The notes below the pieces were generated by a model, which ran no database searches, was not told the DNA's origin, and saw nothing but the letters and a program-made list of their open reading frames with translations. A DNA stretch of 16,739 nt from Candidatus Zixiibacteriota bacterium (lineage in GTDB: Bacteria > Zixibacteria > MSB-5A5 > GN15 > PGXB01), in assembly GCA_003641425.1 (NCBI GenBank), contig QNAH01000011.1, positions 1 through 16,739 on the forward strand. Reading direction: 5' to 3'. Positions 1-9,196 of the stretch are shown in pieces. Numbering within the stretch: the first letter of the stretch is position 1; every line of letters starts with the position of its first letter. Position numbers and translations under genes: made by a program.

Positions 1-1
1 A

Positions 2-1189
2 AAGGCCGATACTGAGGATTATTTCAAAACCGATATTGCCGCTTATGATTTTTATCTGAAGGGCAAAAATTACTACCAGACCAACAAACCGGATGATCTC
101 GAAATCGCCGAGCGAATGTACAAAAAGGCCCTGCAGATCGATCCCGATCTGGCGTACGCTCATTCCGGATTGTCGGATCTGTACGCTTTTCAGTACATGG
201 CCTATTATGACCGCAGTCAGGAAAAAATCGAAAGCGCCCGCGTGGAGGCTGAAACGGCCCTTGAAATTTCGCCGGAACTGCCCGAAGCACACCGCTCATT
301 GGGACGTTATTATATGTTCATCGGGGCATATGACAGCGCCGAAAAAGCATTCCTCAAAGCGGTGGAATACAACCCCAAATATGCTATCGGATATCGGACA
401 ATCGCCTGGCTTAAACTGATGGGAGGCGATCCCGAAAAAACCGTCGAGTGGGCCAGACTGGCTCTTAAATATGCCCCCAACGACCTGGAAACGCTTCTGC
501 TTCTGGGTCTGGCTAATATTCACCGGGGCAAAAACGCCATTGCCACCGCGACTCTTCGCAGGGCAATCGATCTTGCCCCGGATTACGGACGGGCCTATTA
601 CAACCTGGGAAAAGCATATTTGAAATTGGGTGTCCTTGATATTGCCATAGAGAATTTCGATCTGGCAGTCAAATACAAAGGCGATCCCAATGCCTACATC
701 GATGCCGCTTATGCGCATTATTTGAAAGGCCAATATGAAGAAGCCCGAAGCAGATTTCATCAGTCGATCGAAGCCGATTTATTTCCGTTTATAGCCAATT
801 ACTATCTTGGCTACCTTGAAAAAGAGTGCGGCAATTCCGGCACCGCGGCCGAATGCTTCCGAAAGGCGCTTGAAGTAACCGAGCAATACGAAAAGAAGGA
901 CCCGAAAAATCCCCATATCAAGGCGTATCTTTCGATGACGTATGCCGTCAACGGACAGATTGACAATGCCCGGGCGGTTATCGAAAAGATGGATGATCCC
1001 GGTAAATACAACGGCGAAGTGTTGTACAGTATTGCCAAGGCCTATTCTCTTCTTGAAGAAACGGAAAAGGTCCGAGACCTGATCGATATTGCCATCACCA
1101 AACACCCCGGCCCCACCATGATGGAGGTCTCACTCGATCCGCATTTTAAGGATTACGGATTTATCGCCGACCGGAAACAATCCGCCTGA
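2..1189 (+). CDS. TPR-repeat protein, C-terminal part (5' end outside window)
   Basis: The reading frame is open from the left edge, so the first ATG at 116 is internal and the true start lies outside the window. The visible ~395 residues are almost entirely tetratricopeptide repeats: consecutive ~34-residue units with the usual small/aromatic pattern and P-rich turns (KALQIDPDLAYAH, ALEISPELPEAH, AVEYNPKYAIGY, AIDLAPDYGRAYYNLG). The segment entering from the left (AAYDFYLKGKNYY) resembles the linker before the TPR array of large proteins whose N-termini carry a kinase, cyclase or winged-helix domain plus a TolB-like segment. That missing N-terminus is an inference. The ending (VSLDPHFKDYGFIADRK) also resembles that class. 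TPR arrays mediate protein-protein contacts; no catalytic residue is visible here. The gene converges on the M32 peptidase with a shared terminator between them. The TPR assignment is firm, the specific role unknown. Confidence 0.85.
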   Translation, partial: KADTEDYFKTDIAAYDFYLKGKNYYQTNKPDDLEIAERMYKKALQIDPDLAYAHSGLSDLYAFQYMAYYDRSQEKIESARVEAETALEISPELPEAHRSLGRYYMFIGAYDSAEKAFLKAVEYNPKYAIGYRTIAWLKLMGGDPEKTVEWARLALKYAPNDLETLLLLGLANIHRGKNAIATATLRRAIDLAPDYGRAYYNLGKAYLKLGVLDIAIENFDLAVKYKGDPNAYIDAAYAHYLKGQYEEARSRFHQSIEADLFPFIANYYLGYLEKECGNSGTAAECFRKALEVTEQYEKKDPKNPHIKAYLSMTYAVNGQIDNARAVIEKMDDPGKYNGEVLYSIAKAYSLLEETEKVRDLIDIAITKHPGPTMMEVSLDPHFKDYGFIADRKQSA

Positions 1190-1198
1190 ATTTATTTG

Positions 1199-1235
1199 AA
1201 AAAAAAAGACCCTTCCGGTGGGAAGAGCCTTTTTA
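1199..1235. terminator. Bidirectional intrinsic terminator between convergent genes
   Basis: An imperfect stem around 1208-1229 has a perfect CTTCC/GGAAG core and a 4-nt loop (GGTG, 1217-1220). It is flanked by nine A on the left (1199-1207) and five T on the right (1230-1234), so it can end transcripts from both directions. It lies between the stop of the TPR gene (1189) and the stop of the M32 gene (1253). Two mismatches weaken the outer stem. Confidence 0.7.
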
Positions 1236-1252
1236 TACTCCAATGTATCGCT

Positions 1253-2767
<1,515 letters not shown>

Positions 2768-2806
2768 CGCAATACCTTTCTATTTCTCTGTTAGTATTTA
2801 CCAATA

Positions 2807-2834
2807 AATATATAAAAAATTACAGAAAACTCAA
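2807..2834 (-). promoter_or_regulatory. Candidate sigma-70-type promoter for the M32 gene
   Basis: On the minus strand TTGAGT (2829-2834) and TATATT (2807-2812) are separated by 16 bp, about 40 bp before the M32 start codon. The surroundings are very AT-rich, so a chance match is possible. Confidence 0.4.
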
Positions 2835-2914
2835 ATCCTCAGCTATCTGCTTTTGCGGTATTACATTAGAGGGCGCAATTTGTTGCGGGATATTAAATTC
2901 AAATGCCATTAACC

Positions 2915-2943
2915 AAAAAAAGGCCGGGCGACAACGCCCGGCC
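2915..2943 (-). terminator. Strong intrinsic terminator after the P5C dehydrogenase gene
   Basis: A perfect 9-bp GC-rich stem, GGCCGGGCG (2922-2930) with CGCCCGGCC (2935-2943), closes a 4-nt loop. On the minus strand it is followed by seven T (plus-strand A at 2915-2921). It lies about 35 bp beyond the dehydrogenase stop at 2977, pointing away from it. Confidence 0.92.
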
Positions 2944-2976
2944 CGGTAGTAACTGTCAGATTCTGACAATTTAACT

Positions 2977-4596
2977 CTATCCCATAAATGGATATTTGAA
3001 ATATTTCGGAGGGATAAAGTTCTCTTTGATCGCCCGCGGCGAGGTCCATCGGATCATATTGAGCAGTGATCCCGCTTTGTCGTTAGTGCCCGAGGCACGC
3101 CCGCCGCCAAACGGCTGTTGTCCGACTACCGCGCCGGTCGGCTTATCATTGATGTAGAAATTACCGGCCGCGTGGCGAAGCATGTTCGATGCGGTCACGA
3201 CCGCCTGACGATCCCGTGCGAATATCGCACCGGTGAGGGCGTACGGTGATGTGCTGTCGCACAGCTCGAGTGTCTTCTCGAAATCATTGTCGTCATAGAT
3301 ATAGAGTGTGATAACGGGGCCGAAGATCTCCTCTTCGATCAGCTTGAATTTCGGATTGGTGGTGACGATTATGGTCGGTTCGATAAACCATCCCTTTGAA
3401 TCATCATAGTTACCTCCGCAGATAAATTCGGCATCATCGGCTTCTTTGGCATAGTCGATATAAGCAACAATGTCGTTATAAGCGCTTTTGTCGATAATAG
3501 CATTGACAAAATTGTTGACATCCTCGACACCGCCCATCCTGACATCCTTCATATCGGCCAGAATCTTCTCTTTCAGCGCCGGCCACATCGATTTCGGAAT
3601 GTATGAACGTGAAGCCGCCGAACATTTCTGACCCTGGAACTCGAAAGCCCCGCGGATAATCGCAGTCGCGACTTCTTCGACATTAGCTGAATTGTGCACG
3701 AATATAAAATCCTTGCCGCCTGTTTCGCCGACAATACGCGGATATGATCTGTAATTGGCAATATTGCCGCCGACCGTTTTCCACATCGTCTGGAACACGG
3801 CCGTCGAACCGGTGAAATGAATTCCGGCCAGATTCGGATTTTTAAGGACATATTCACCGACATCGACGCCGCGCGCGGTCACCATGTTTATCACACCGTC
3901 CGGCAGACCGGCTTCCTTGAGTATCTGCATGATCATGTAGGCGGTGTATGTTACCGATGAAGCCGGCTTCCAGAGTACGGTATTGCCCATGATGGCCGGC
4001 GAAGTCGGCAGATTTCCTGCGATCGAGACAAAATTAAATGGTGTCACCGCAAACACGAAACCTTCCAGCGGGCGGTAGTCGAGTCTGTCCCAGATACCCT
4101 TGGCATTATCAGGCTGCATATTGAATATTTGTTCGGCGTAGTAGGCATTGTAGCGGAAAAAGTCGGCCAGTTCGCAGACAGCATCGATTTCGGCCTGGAA
4201 AATAGACTTGCTGTGGGCCAGCATGGTTGCGGCATTTATTTTATAGCGCCATGGACCGGTCAGCAGATCGGCCGCTTTTAAAAAGATGGCGGCTTTCTGC
4301 TCCCACGGCATGAATTCCCAGTCCTTTTTGGCCTTCATGGCGGTATCAATGGCCAGTTCGATTTGTTCCTTGCCGCCCTGGTACCACTGTCCAAGTTCCA
4401 GCGAGTGATCATGCGGCGAAGTTATCTTGATGGCATTCCCCACCCTGATCTCCTGACCGCCGATTATCATCGGGACATCGATTTTCTGTGACTTGAGTTC
4501 GGCAATCGCTTTATCTATGCCAGCCCGATCGGCCGAACCGGGGATGTAATCATAAACGGGTTCGTTTTTCGGGATTGGGACCTTGAAGTTGCCCAT
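2977..4596 (-). CDS. pruA: L-glutamate gamma-semialdehyde (1-pyrroline-5-carboxylate) dehydrogenase
   Basis: An aldehyde dehydrogenase superfamily protein of 539 residues from the chosen start, the length of the long, stand-alone P5C dehydrogenase type. Visible motifs in order: TPFNF in the Rossmann region, FTGSTAVF, the general-base motif GETGGKD (Glu about 291), and the catalytic cysteine in QGQKCSAASR (Cys about 325). The C-terminal GQQPFGGGRASGTNDK segment is typical of P5C dehydrogenases. It oxidises glutamate-gamma-semialdehyde to glutamate with NAD+, the second step of proline breakdown, in the cytoplasm. I chose the ATG at 4596 because GGAGGT lies 8 nt before it. The frame is open to 4719, but that 41-residue extension is low-complexity and would overlap the upstream ferritin-like gene. 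No proline dehydrogenase gene is in the window. It is probably cotranscribed with the rubrerythrin-like gene, 43 nt upstream with no terminator between. Confidence 0.93.
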   Translation of the reverse strand: MGNFKVPIPKNEPVYDYIPGSADRAGIDKAIAELKSQKIDVPMIIGGQEIRVGNAIKITSPHDHSLELGQWYQGGKEQIELAIDTAMKAKKDWEFMPWEQKAAIFLKAADLLTGPWRYKINAATMLAHSKSIFQAEIDAVCELADFFRYNAYYAEQIFNMQPDNAKGIWDRLDYRPLEGFVFAVTPFNFVSIAGNLPTSPAIMGNTVLWKPASSVTYTAYMIMQILKEAGLPDGVINMVTARGVDVGEYVLKNPNLAGIHFTGSTAVFQTMWKTVGGNIANYRSYPRIVGETGGKDFIFVHNSANVEEVATAIIRGAFEFQGQKCSAASRSYIPKSMWPALKEKILADMKDVRMGGVEDVNNFVNAIIDKSAYNDIVAYIDYAKEADDAEFICGGNYDDSKGWFIEPTIIVTTNPKFKLIEEEIFGPVITLYIYDDNDFEKTLELCDSTSPYALTGAIFARDRQAVVTASNMLRHAAGNFYINDKPTGAVVGQQPFGGGRASGTNDKAGSLLNMIRWTSPRAIKENFIPPKYFKYPFMG

Positions 4597-4639
4597 TTTA
4601 TCGGACCTCCGTCTTGAATATTGATTTATGCTAAAAAGA

Positions 4640-5137
4640 TTAATACTGGTCGAGATTATTCCATTCGGCGTCTTCCAACCATTGCTTCGGACGATCGAGA
4701 AATTGCAGGACATGTTCAATCAGGATCCAGTGCTTATGTTCTTCATCGGCAATAATATTCAGCGTCTTTTTGACTTCCTCGCTCGATTCTTCATCAACTT
4801 TCAAACGATAAAAATCTTCCGATTTCTTTTCAATTTCCTGGGCCTTTTCCCAGGCCGCGCGGACATCGGCTGTAAAATTAAGTCCCTGATCACCGGCAAT
4901 CTGCTGGAAAACATTTTTGGCTGTATCCAGAATAACTGATCTGGATGATTTCAATTCCTCGACTCCCGATAAATCACCCTCGTTGAATTTCTTGAAAATA
5001 TTGTAATGTTTCTGTTCGTCCTCAGCCAGTTGAAGAAGGATTTTTTTGATCGAAGCATTGGCGGCATTTTCGGCCATTTTTTCATAATATGCCTTGCCGT
5101 CCTGCTCCATTTGCATGGCAAATTCAAAAACGCTCAT
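4640..5137 (-). CDS. Rubrerythrin-like ferritin-family di-iron protein
   Basis: This 165-residue, mostly helical protein has the two-fold pattern of a ferritin-like four-helix bundle. The first half carries Glu11 and the DEQKH box (Glu41, His44). The second half carries EKKSEDFY and DEEHKH, giving two E-x-x-H pairs for a di-iron site. The rubredoxin C-terminal domain of classical rubrerythrin is absent: there are no cysteines, so it is an erythrin-only form. Such proteins reduce peroxide or handle iron in anaerobes. Which of these applies cannot be told from sequence, and an electron donor would have to be supplied in trans. The ATG at 5137 follows a clear AAGGAG. It is the first gene of a likely two-gene unit with P5C dehydrogenase, an unusual pairing without an obvious functional logic. 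Confidence 0.88.
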   Translation of the reverse strand: MSVFEFAMQMEQDGKAYYEKMAENAANASIKKILLQLAEDEQKHYNIFKKFNEGDLSGVEELKSSRSVILDTAKNVFQQIAGDQGLNFTADVRAAWEKAQEIEKKSEDFYRLKVDEESSEEVKKTLNIIADEEHKHWILIEHVLQFLDRPKQWLEDAEWNNLDQY

Positions 5138-5179
5138 TTTCTACTCCTTTTTATATTAACTTCTCATATATACAAATTT

Positions 5180-5208
5180 AAAATACATACGTGCTTGCTA
5201 ATTTACAA
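5180..5208 (-). promoter_or_regulatory. Candidate promoter for the rubrerythrin-like gene
   Basis: On the minus strand TTGTAA (5203-5208) and TATTTT (5180-5185) are separated by 17 bp, about 45 bp before the start codon at 5137. Each element matches the consensus at four of six positions, in AT-rich sequence. Weak evidence. Confidence 0.35.
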
Positions 5209-5261
5209 GATTGTCGAAAATCCGCAAGGGCGATTATGGAGAATTCCGCCATTTATTTTCC

Positions 5262-5290
5262 TTGGGATTCTCTGCCCCTCTTTGTATAAT
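5262..5290 (+). promoter_or_regulatory. Sigma-70-type promoter for oligoendopeptidase F
   Basis: TTGGGA (5262-5267), an exact 17-bp spacer, and a consensus TATAAT (5285-5290). Transcription would begin near 5297 and give a leader of about 80 nt before the ATG at 5377. This is one of the best -35/-10 pairs in the window. Confidence 0.65.
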
Positions 5291-5376
5291 ATCTACCCGG
5301 CTCGAAGCCCTTGATTCTACCGGTTTCAGCCGAATAGGAATACGAAAATATAATCAATAAACACAGGAGTAATAAG

Positions 5377-7194
5377 ATGGGTTCTTCCGATTCAATCCCC
5401 AAATCGCCGACATGGGATCTCGATTCCGTTTTTCCGGGCGGAAGCGATTCTGTCGAATATGCCGAATTTCGCAATCAAATCAAAAACGATCTGAATTCGG
5501 CCGTAGAACAATTCAAAAACCTGCCTGAAAAACTTGATGATTCCAGCCGCCCGGCCTGGATTGGTTATATTAATAAATTGCAGGAACTGTCCGACCGCCT
5601 CTCACAGGCTCATGCCTTTGTCGAATGCCTGGTCAGTGCCGATGTAAACGATACCAAAGCGCGGCAGATTTTTGGCGAAATCGATGTTTTTAATTCAGAA
5701 TTCGAAAAAATCAAAGTCCTCATGGAATCTTTTGCGAAAAATCAGCCCGACGACCAGTGGGAAAAGCTGGTAACCGGCGATGAATTGAAAGACTGCCGGT
5801 TCTATCTCAATGAGATGCGCCGAATTGCCGCAATGAAAATGGAACCGGAATTCGAAGCGCTCGCCGCCGAGCTGGCCGTCAATGGCTATCATGCCTGGAA
5901 CCGCCTCTATGACAAGATGTACGGCGACCTGCGCGTCGAATTCACCGAAAATGGAAAGACCGAAAAACTCTCGGTCGGTCAGTTAGCCAACAAAATGATC
6001 AGTCCGGATCGTGATATCCGCAAACAGGCATTTGAAAAACTCGAGGGAGCCTGGGAAACCCGCGCTACTGAGGCCTCAATGGCCCTTAATTATCAGGCCG
6101 GATTTCGGCTTTCGCTTTATGAAAGACGAAAATGGGATTCGCCCCTGACCGAACCGCTGTTGATGAGCCGCACCAAAAAAGAAACGCTCGATGCCATGTG
6201 GAGCGCGGTCGCCAAAGCCGAACCGAAAATAAAACAATACATCGATGCCAAGAAAAAACTGTTGGGTATAAAAAACTATCGCTGGTATGACCAGTCCGCG
6301 CCGGTGGGAGCTTCCGGCAAAAAATACAGTTTCGAGGAAGCATCAGATTTGATAGTCGGCAATATCGCCGCCTTCAATAAGGATCAAGCCGATTTCACCC
6401 GCATGGCCCTCGACAAACGATGGGTTGAAGCCGAAGATCGCAGCGGTAAAGGCGGCGGGGCTTTCTGCACGTCCTTCCGGGCGGCCAAACAGAGCCGGGT
6501 TATGATGACATTCAGTGGTACTTTCGACAGCCTGTCGACACTGGCGCATGAGCTTGGTCATGCCTATCACCAGTGGCTGCGACGCGATATGCCTTATTTC
6601 GCCGCCGGTTCACCGATGACCCTGTCCGAAACGGCCTCGATTTTCAATGAATTTCTGATTACAGATTCCGAATTGAACAAAACCGACAATCCTGATGAAA
6701 AGCTGATGTTCCTCGACATGAATCTCCAGAATGCGGCGAACCTGTTTTGCAACCTGCATTCCCGGTTTATTTTCGACAACGCCTTCTACGCCGAACGCAA
6801 AAAAGGCCTTGTTTCACGCGAGCGGCTCGATGAACTGATGATCGAAGCGCAGAAAAAAGCCTTCATGGGAACTCTTGCTGATGACGGCTATCATCCACTC
6901 TTCTGGGCATCGAAACTGCACTTCTTCCTGACTGATGTGCCATTTTACAACTACCCGTACACTTTCGGTTATCTGTTCGCAGGCGGTGTTTACAACCGTG
7001 CCAAAGAGGAAGGCCCGTCATTTGCGGATAAATATATCAAGCTGTTATCGGGTACCGGCCGAGGCACCAGCGAACAAATTGCGATGGAACACATGGGGGT
7101 CGATCTGACAGAAGAAGACTTCTGGCTGGAGTCGGTCAATCGTGTCATGTCCGACGTCGAACCGTTTGTAAAACTGGTTGGGGATGCGAAGTAG
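5377..7194 (+). CDS. pepF: Oligoendopeptidase F, M3 family zinc metallopeptidase
   Basis: A 605-residue protein with the M3 zinc motif HELGHAYH at 391-398 and the third-ligand motif LSETASIFNE (Glu418), as in the M3B/PepF branch. The length and the N-terminal helical region (an oligoendopeptidase F-type domain, about 110-190) agree. It cleaves short peptides in the cytoplasm; no signal peptide is present. The motif GGGAFCTSF before the zinc site is typical of the pepF/M3 group. The ATG at 5377 is preceded by AGGAG (5365-5369) with 7 nt spacing. It is monocistronic, or loosely followed by mscS 69 bp downstream with its own promoter candidate. Together with the M32 carboxypeptidase it implies active intracellular peptide recycling. 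Family assignment is firm; substrate range is unknown. Confidence 0.95.
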   Translation: MGSSDSIPKSPTWDLDSVFPGGSDSVEYAEFRNQIKNDLNSAVEQFKNLPEKLDDSSRPAWIGYINKLQELSDRLSQAHAFVECLVSADVNDTKARQIFGEIDVFNSEFEKIKVLMESFAKNQPDDQWEKLVTGDELKDCRFYLNEMRRIAAMKMEPEFEALAAELAVNGYHAWNRLYDKMYGDLRVEFTENGKTEKLSVGQLANKMISPDRDIRKQAFEKLEGAWETRATEASMALNYQAGFRLSLYERRKWDSPLTEPLLMSRTKKETLDAMWSAVAKAEPKIKQYIDAKKKLLGIKNYRWYDQSAPVGASGKKYSFEEASDLIVGNIAAFNKDQADFTRMALDKRWVEAEDRSGKGGGAFCTSFRAAKQSRVMMTFSGTFDSLSTLAHELGHAYHQWLRRDMPYFAAGSPMTLSETASIFNEFLITDSELNKTDNPDEKLMFLDMNLQNAANLFCNLHSRFIFDNAFYAERKKGLVSRERLDELMIEAQKKAFMGTLADDGYHPLFWASKLHFFLTDVPFYNYPYTFGYLFAGGVYNRAKEEGPSFADKYIKLLSGTGRGTSEQIAMEHMGVDLTEEDFWLESVNRVMSDVEPFVKLVGDAK

Positions 7195-7201
7195 ACTGGG
7201 T

Positions 7202-7230
7202 TTGACAATTGTCGGAAGCTGTAAATAAAT
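7202..7230 (+). promoter_or_regulatory. Candidate promoter of the MscS gene, -35 overlapped by a palindrome
   Basis: A consensus TTGACA sits at 7202-7207, with a poor -10 region (ATAAAT, 7225-7230) after 17 bp. The perfect 10-bp palindrome GACAATTGTC (7204-7213) overlaps the -35. It could be an operator or simply chance. Confidence 0.35.
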
Positions 7231-7275
7231 ATAGTATATTGGGAAATAAACCATAAAAATGGGTTGGAGGTTATT

Positions 7276-8181
7276 ATGGATATCAAGGAACTACTGACAC
7301 TCAGCGCCGACTGGCTTCTGAGCAGCGGGATTCGCATCGCTATCATTATAATCATGATGTTTATTACTCTGAAGCTGGCCGGAGTACTTTCCCGCCGGCT
7401 ATTTGCTCCGTTCAAAAAGGATAAACTCGAAGCCGAAATGCAAAAACGCGCCGACACCCTCAGCTCGCTGTTGAAATATATCCTCAGTGTCTCCATTGTT
7501 GTTATCGCTCTTATCATGATTCTGGGAGAATTCGGAATAAAAATCGGCCCCATCCTCGCCGCCGCCGGTATTGTCGGACTGGCTGTCGGTTTCGGCTCAC
7601 AGCAATTGGTTCAGGATGTTATCAGCGGCTTCTTTATCCTCATGGAAGACCAGATACGAGTCGGCGATGTAATCAATATCGCCGGCAAAGGCGGCCTCGT
7701 CGAAAAAATTACCCTGCGCACCACCACCCTCCGCGACCTGGCCGGCAATGTACATTTCGTTCGCAACGGACATATTGATATCGTAACCAATATGACCAAA
7801 GAATTCTCGTTCTATGTCTTCGATATCGGAGTCGCCTACCGCGAAAATGTCGATGAGGTGATCGATGTCATTAAAAAAGTCGATGAAGAGCTACGTAATG
7901 ATACCGAATTTAGCGGCGATATTATCGAGCCGATCGAGATTATGGGGCTGGATAAATTCGCCGATTCCGCCGTTGTCATCAAGGCCCGTATAAAAACCAA
8001 GCCTATCAAACAGTGGCAAATTGGGCGCGAATTCAATCGTCGTCTCAAAATGGCTTTCGACGCCAAAAATATCGAAATTCCATTCCCCCATATGACTGTT
8101 TACATGGGGCAGAACAAAGATGGCCAGGCGCCGCCTCTGCATGTAAATATGGGTACCGAAACTGCCGAGAAAGCCAATTGA
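7276..8181 (+). CDS. mscS: Small-conductance mechanosensitive channel, MscS family
   Basis: A 301-residue inner-membrane protein with the compact E. coli MscS layout. There are three hydrophobic segments near residues 10-32, 65-85 and 88-115. The third is the glycine/alanine-rich pore helix (AAAGIVGLAVGFGSQQLVQDVISG) ending in FFILMEDQ. This is followed by the beta domain motif RVGDVINIAGKGGLVEKITLRTT and RNGHI, then the alpha/beta C-terminal domain. It opens under membrane tension to release solutes on osmotic downshock. The ATG at 7276 was chosen because GGAGG (7266-7270) lies 5 nt before it; a TTG at 7264 would add four residues but overlaps that ribosome binding site. The residues after about 285 are hydrophilic and probably disordered. 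Confidence 0.94.
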   Translation: MDIKELLTLSADWLLSSGIRIAIIIIMMFITLKLAGVLSRRLFAPFKKDKLEAEMQKRADTLSSLLKYILSVSIVVIALIMILGEFGIKIGPILAAAGIVGLAVGFGSQQLVQDVISGFFILMEDQIRVGDVINIAGKGGLVEKITLRTTTLRDLAGNVHFVRNGHIDIVTNMTKEFSFYVFDIGVAYRENVDEVIDVIKKVDEELRNDTEFSGDIIEPIEIMGLDKFADSAVVIKARIKTKPIKQWQIGREFNRRLKMAFDAKNIEIPFPHMTVYMGQNKDGQAPPLHVNMGTETAEKAN

Positions 8182-8216
8182 CCGGACAAATGATAGTGAT
8201 TTAATGTTTTCGGGAC

Positions 8217-8245
8217 TTGAAATGAATGACGATTATACTTATAAT
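8217..8245 (+). promoter_or_regulatory. Strong sigma-70-type promoter for the YihY-family gene
   Basis: TTGAAA (8217-8222), a 17-bp spacer and a consensus TATAAT (8240-8245). The start would be near 8252, about 24 nt before the ATG at 8276. It shows that the gene need not depend on readthrough from mscS. Confidence 0.7.
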
Positions 8246-8275
8246 CCAACTCACGCATGAAGGTGTTAAGGAAAA

Positions 8276-9196
8276 ATGACTAACTGGCTTATAAGACGAA
8301 TCAATAAAAATAAATATCTTGCTCCGGCCTGGGATTGGATAAGGCATTATTTCGGAGGCCTCTGGAACCGCCTTGACAGACATCATATATTCCTGCTGGC
8401 CGGCGGCATGGCCTTCTCACTTTTTATATGCATCATCCCATTGATCCTTATCATCTTTTCGGTTGTCGGTCAGGTCCTTGAAAAAGAATCGGTTTGGAAT
8501 GAGATTAGTGTTTTTATCGATCGCGTCATACCTTACGAGGATTATGCCGCTTTTGTCAAAAACATGGTATTTGAACGGGTCGAAGAATTCCGATTATATA
8601 AAAGTCTCGCCGGGATTGTCGGCTTTGTCGGTCTGTTTTTCGCCTCGAGCGGTCTTTTCAGCAGTATGCGGACAGTCCTCAATCTTGTTTTCAGAATTCG
8701 ATCGCGCGAATCCGCCTTTATCAGTAAACTGCGCGACTTTGGAATGATCCTGCTTGTACTGCTTTACTTTATTATTACAGCGACTTTCCTGCCCGCCATG
8801 TCGATATTCAGAGGCCTTAACGAAACCGCCGGCATCTTTGAAAAATTAAATCTTGAGTTTCTTGAGAATCTCGCCTTCGGGGGATTCTCGTTTTTGATTA
8901 TCCTGGTGGCATTTATAATTATCTACTGGCTTGTCCCTCATGGCAGATTACCTAAAAAAGCTATATTTTTAAGCGCTTTATGGGCGGCGCTATTGTGGGA
9001 AGTGGCCAAGCAGCTGTTTGGGATTTATATCGCGCATGCCGTCACCCTGCAGAGGGTTTACGGAGCTTACATATTTCTGATCGCAGTCGTCTTCTGGATA
9101 TATTATTCCGCCATTGCCTTCATAATCGGGGCCGAGATCGGCCAGCTTTACCGTGAACGTAAACGCCAGCGTTCATCACCGGTAGTCAACGACTAA
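8276..9196 (+). CDS. YihY/BrkB-family inner membrane protein
   Basis: A 306-residue integral membrane protein of the YihY/virulence factor BrkB family. Six hydrophobic segments are visible, near residues 38-62, 110-130, 158-180, 205-230, 240-260 and 270-290. Family-typical motifs include LAGGMAFSLFICIIP in the first, the FASSGLFSSMRTVLN region after the second, and YWLVPHGRLPKKAIFLSALWAALLWEVAKQLFGIYI near the C-terminus. The function of the family is not settled; older annotation as a ribonuclease (Rbn) is wrong for E. coli YihY. ATG at 8276 follows AAGGA (8268-8272). The stop codon TAA (9194-9196) overlaps the stop of the convergent polyferredoxin gene by two bases. Confidence 0.92.
   Translation: MTNWLIRRINKNKYLAPAWDWIRHYFGGLWNRLDRHHIFLLAGGMAFSLFICIIPLILIIFSVVGQVLEKESVWNEISVFIDRVIPYEDYAAFVKNMVFERVEEFRLYKSLAGIVGFVGLFFASSGLFSSMRTVLNLVFRIRSRESAFISKLRDFGMILLVLLYFIITATFLPAMSIFRGLNETAGIFEKLNLEFLENLAFGGFSFLIILVAFIIIYWLVPHGRLPKKAIFLSALWAALLWEVAKQLFGIYIAHAVTLQRVYGAYIFLIAVVFWIYYSAIAFIIGAEIGQLYRERKRQRSSPVVND

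Noticed and set aside
4597..4719. 41-residue N-terminal extension of P5C dehydrogenase
   Set aside because: It overlaps the ferritin-like gene, is low-complexity, and the internal ATG at 4596 has a strong GGAGGT at the right distance.
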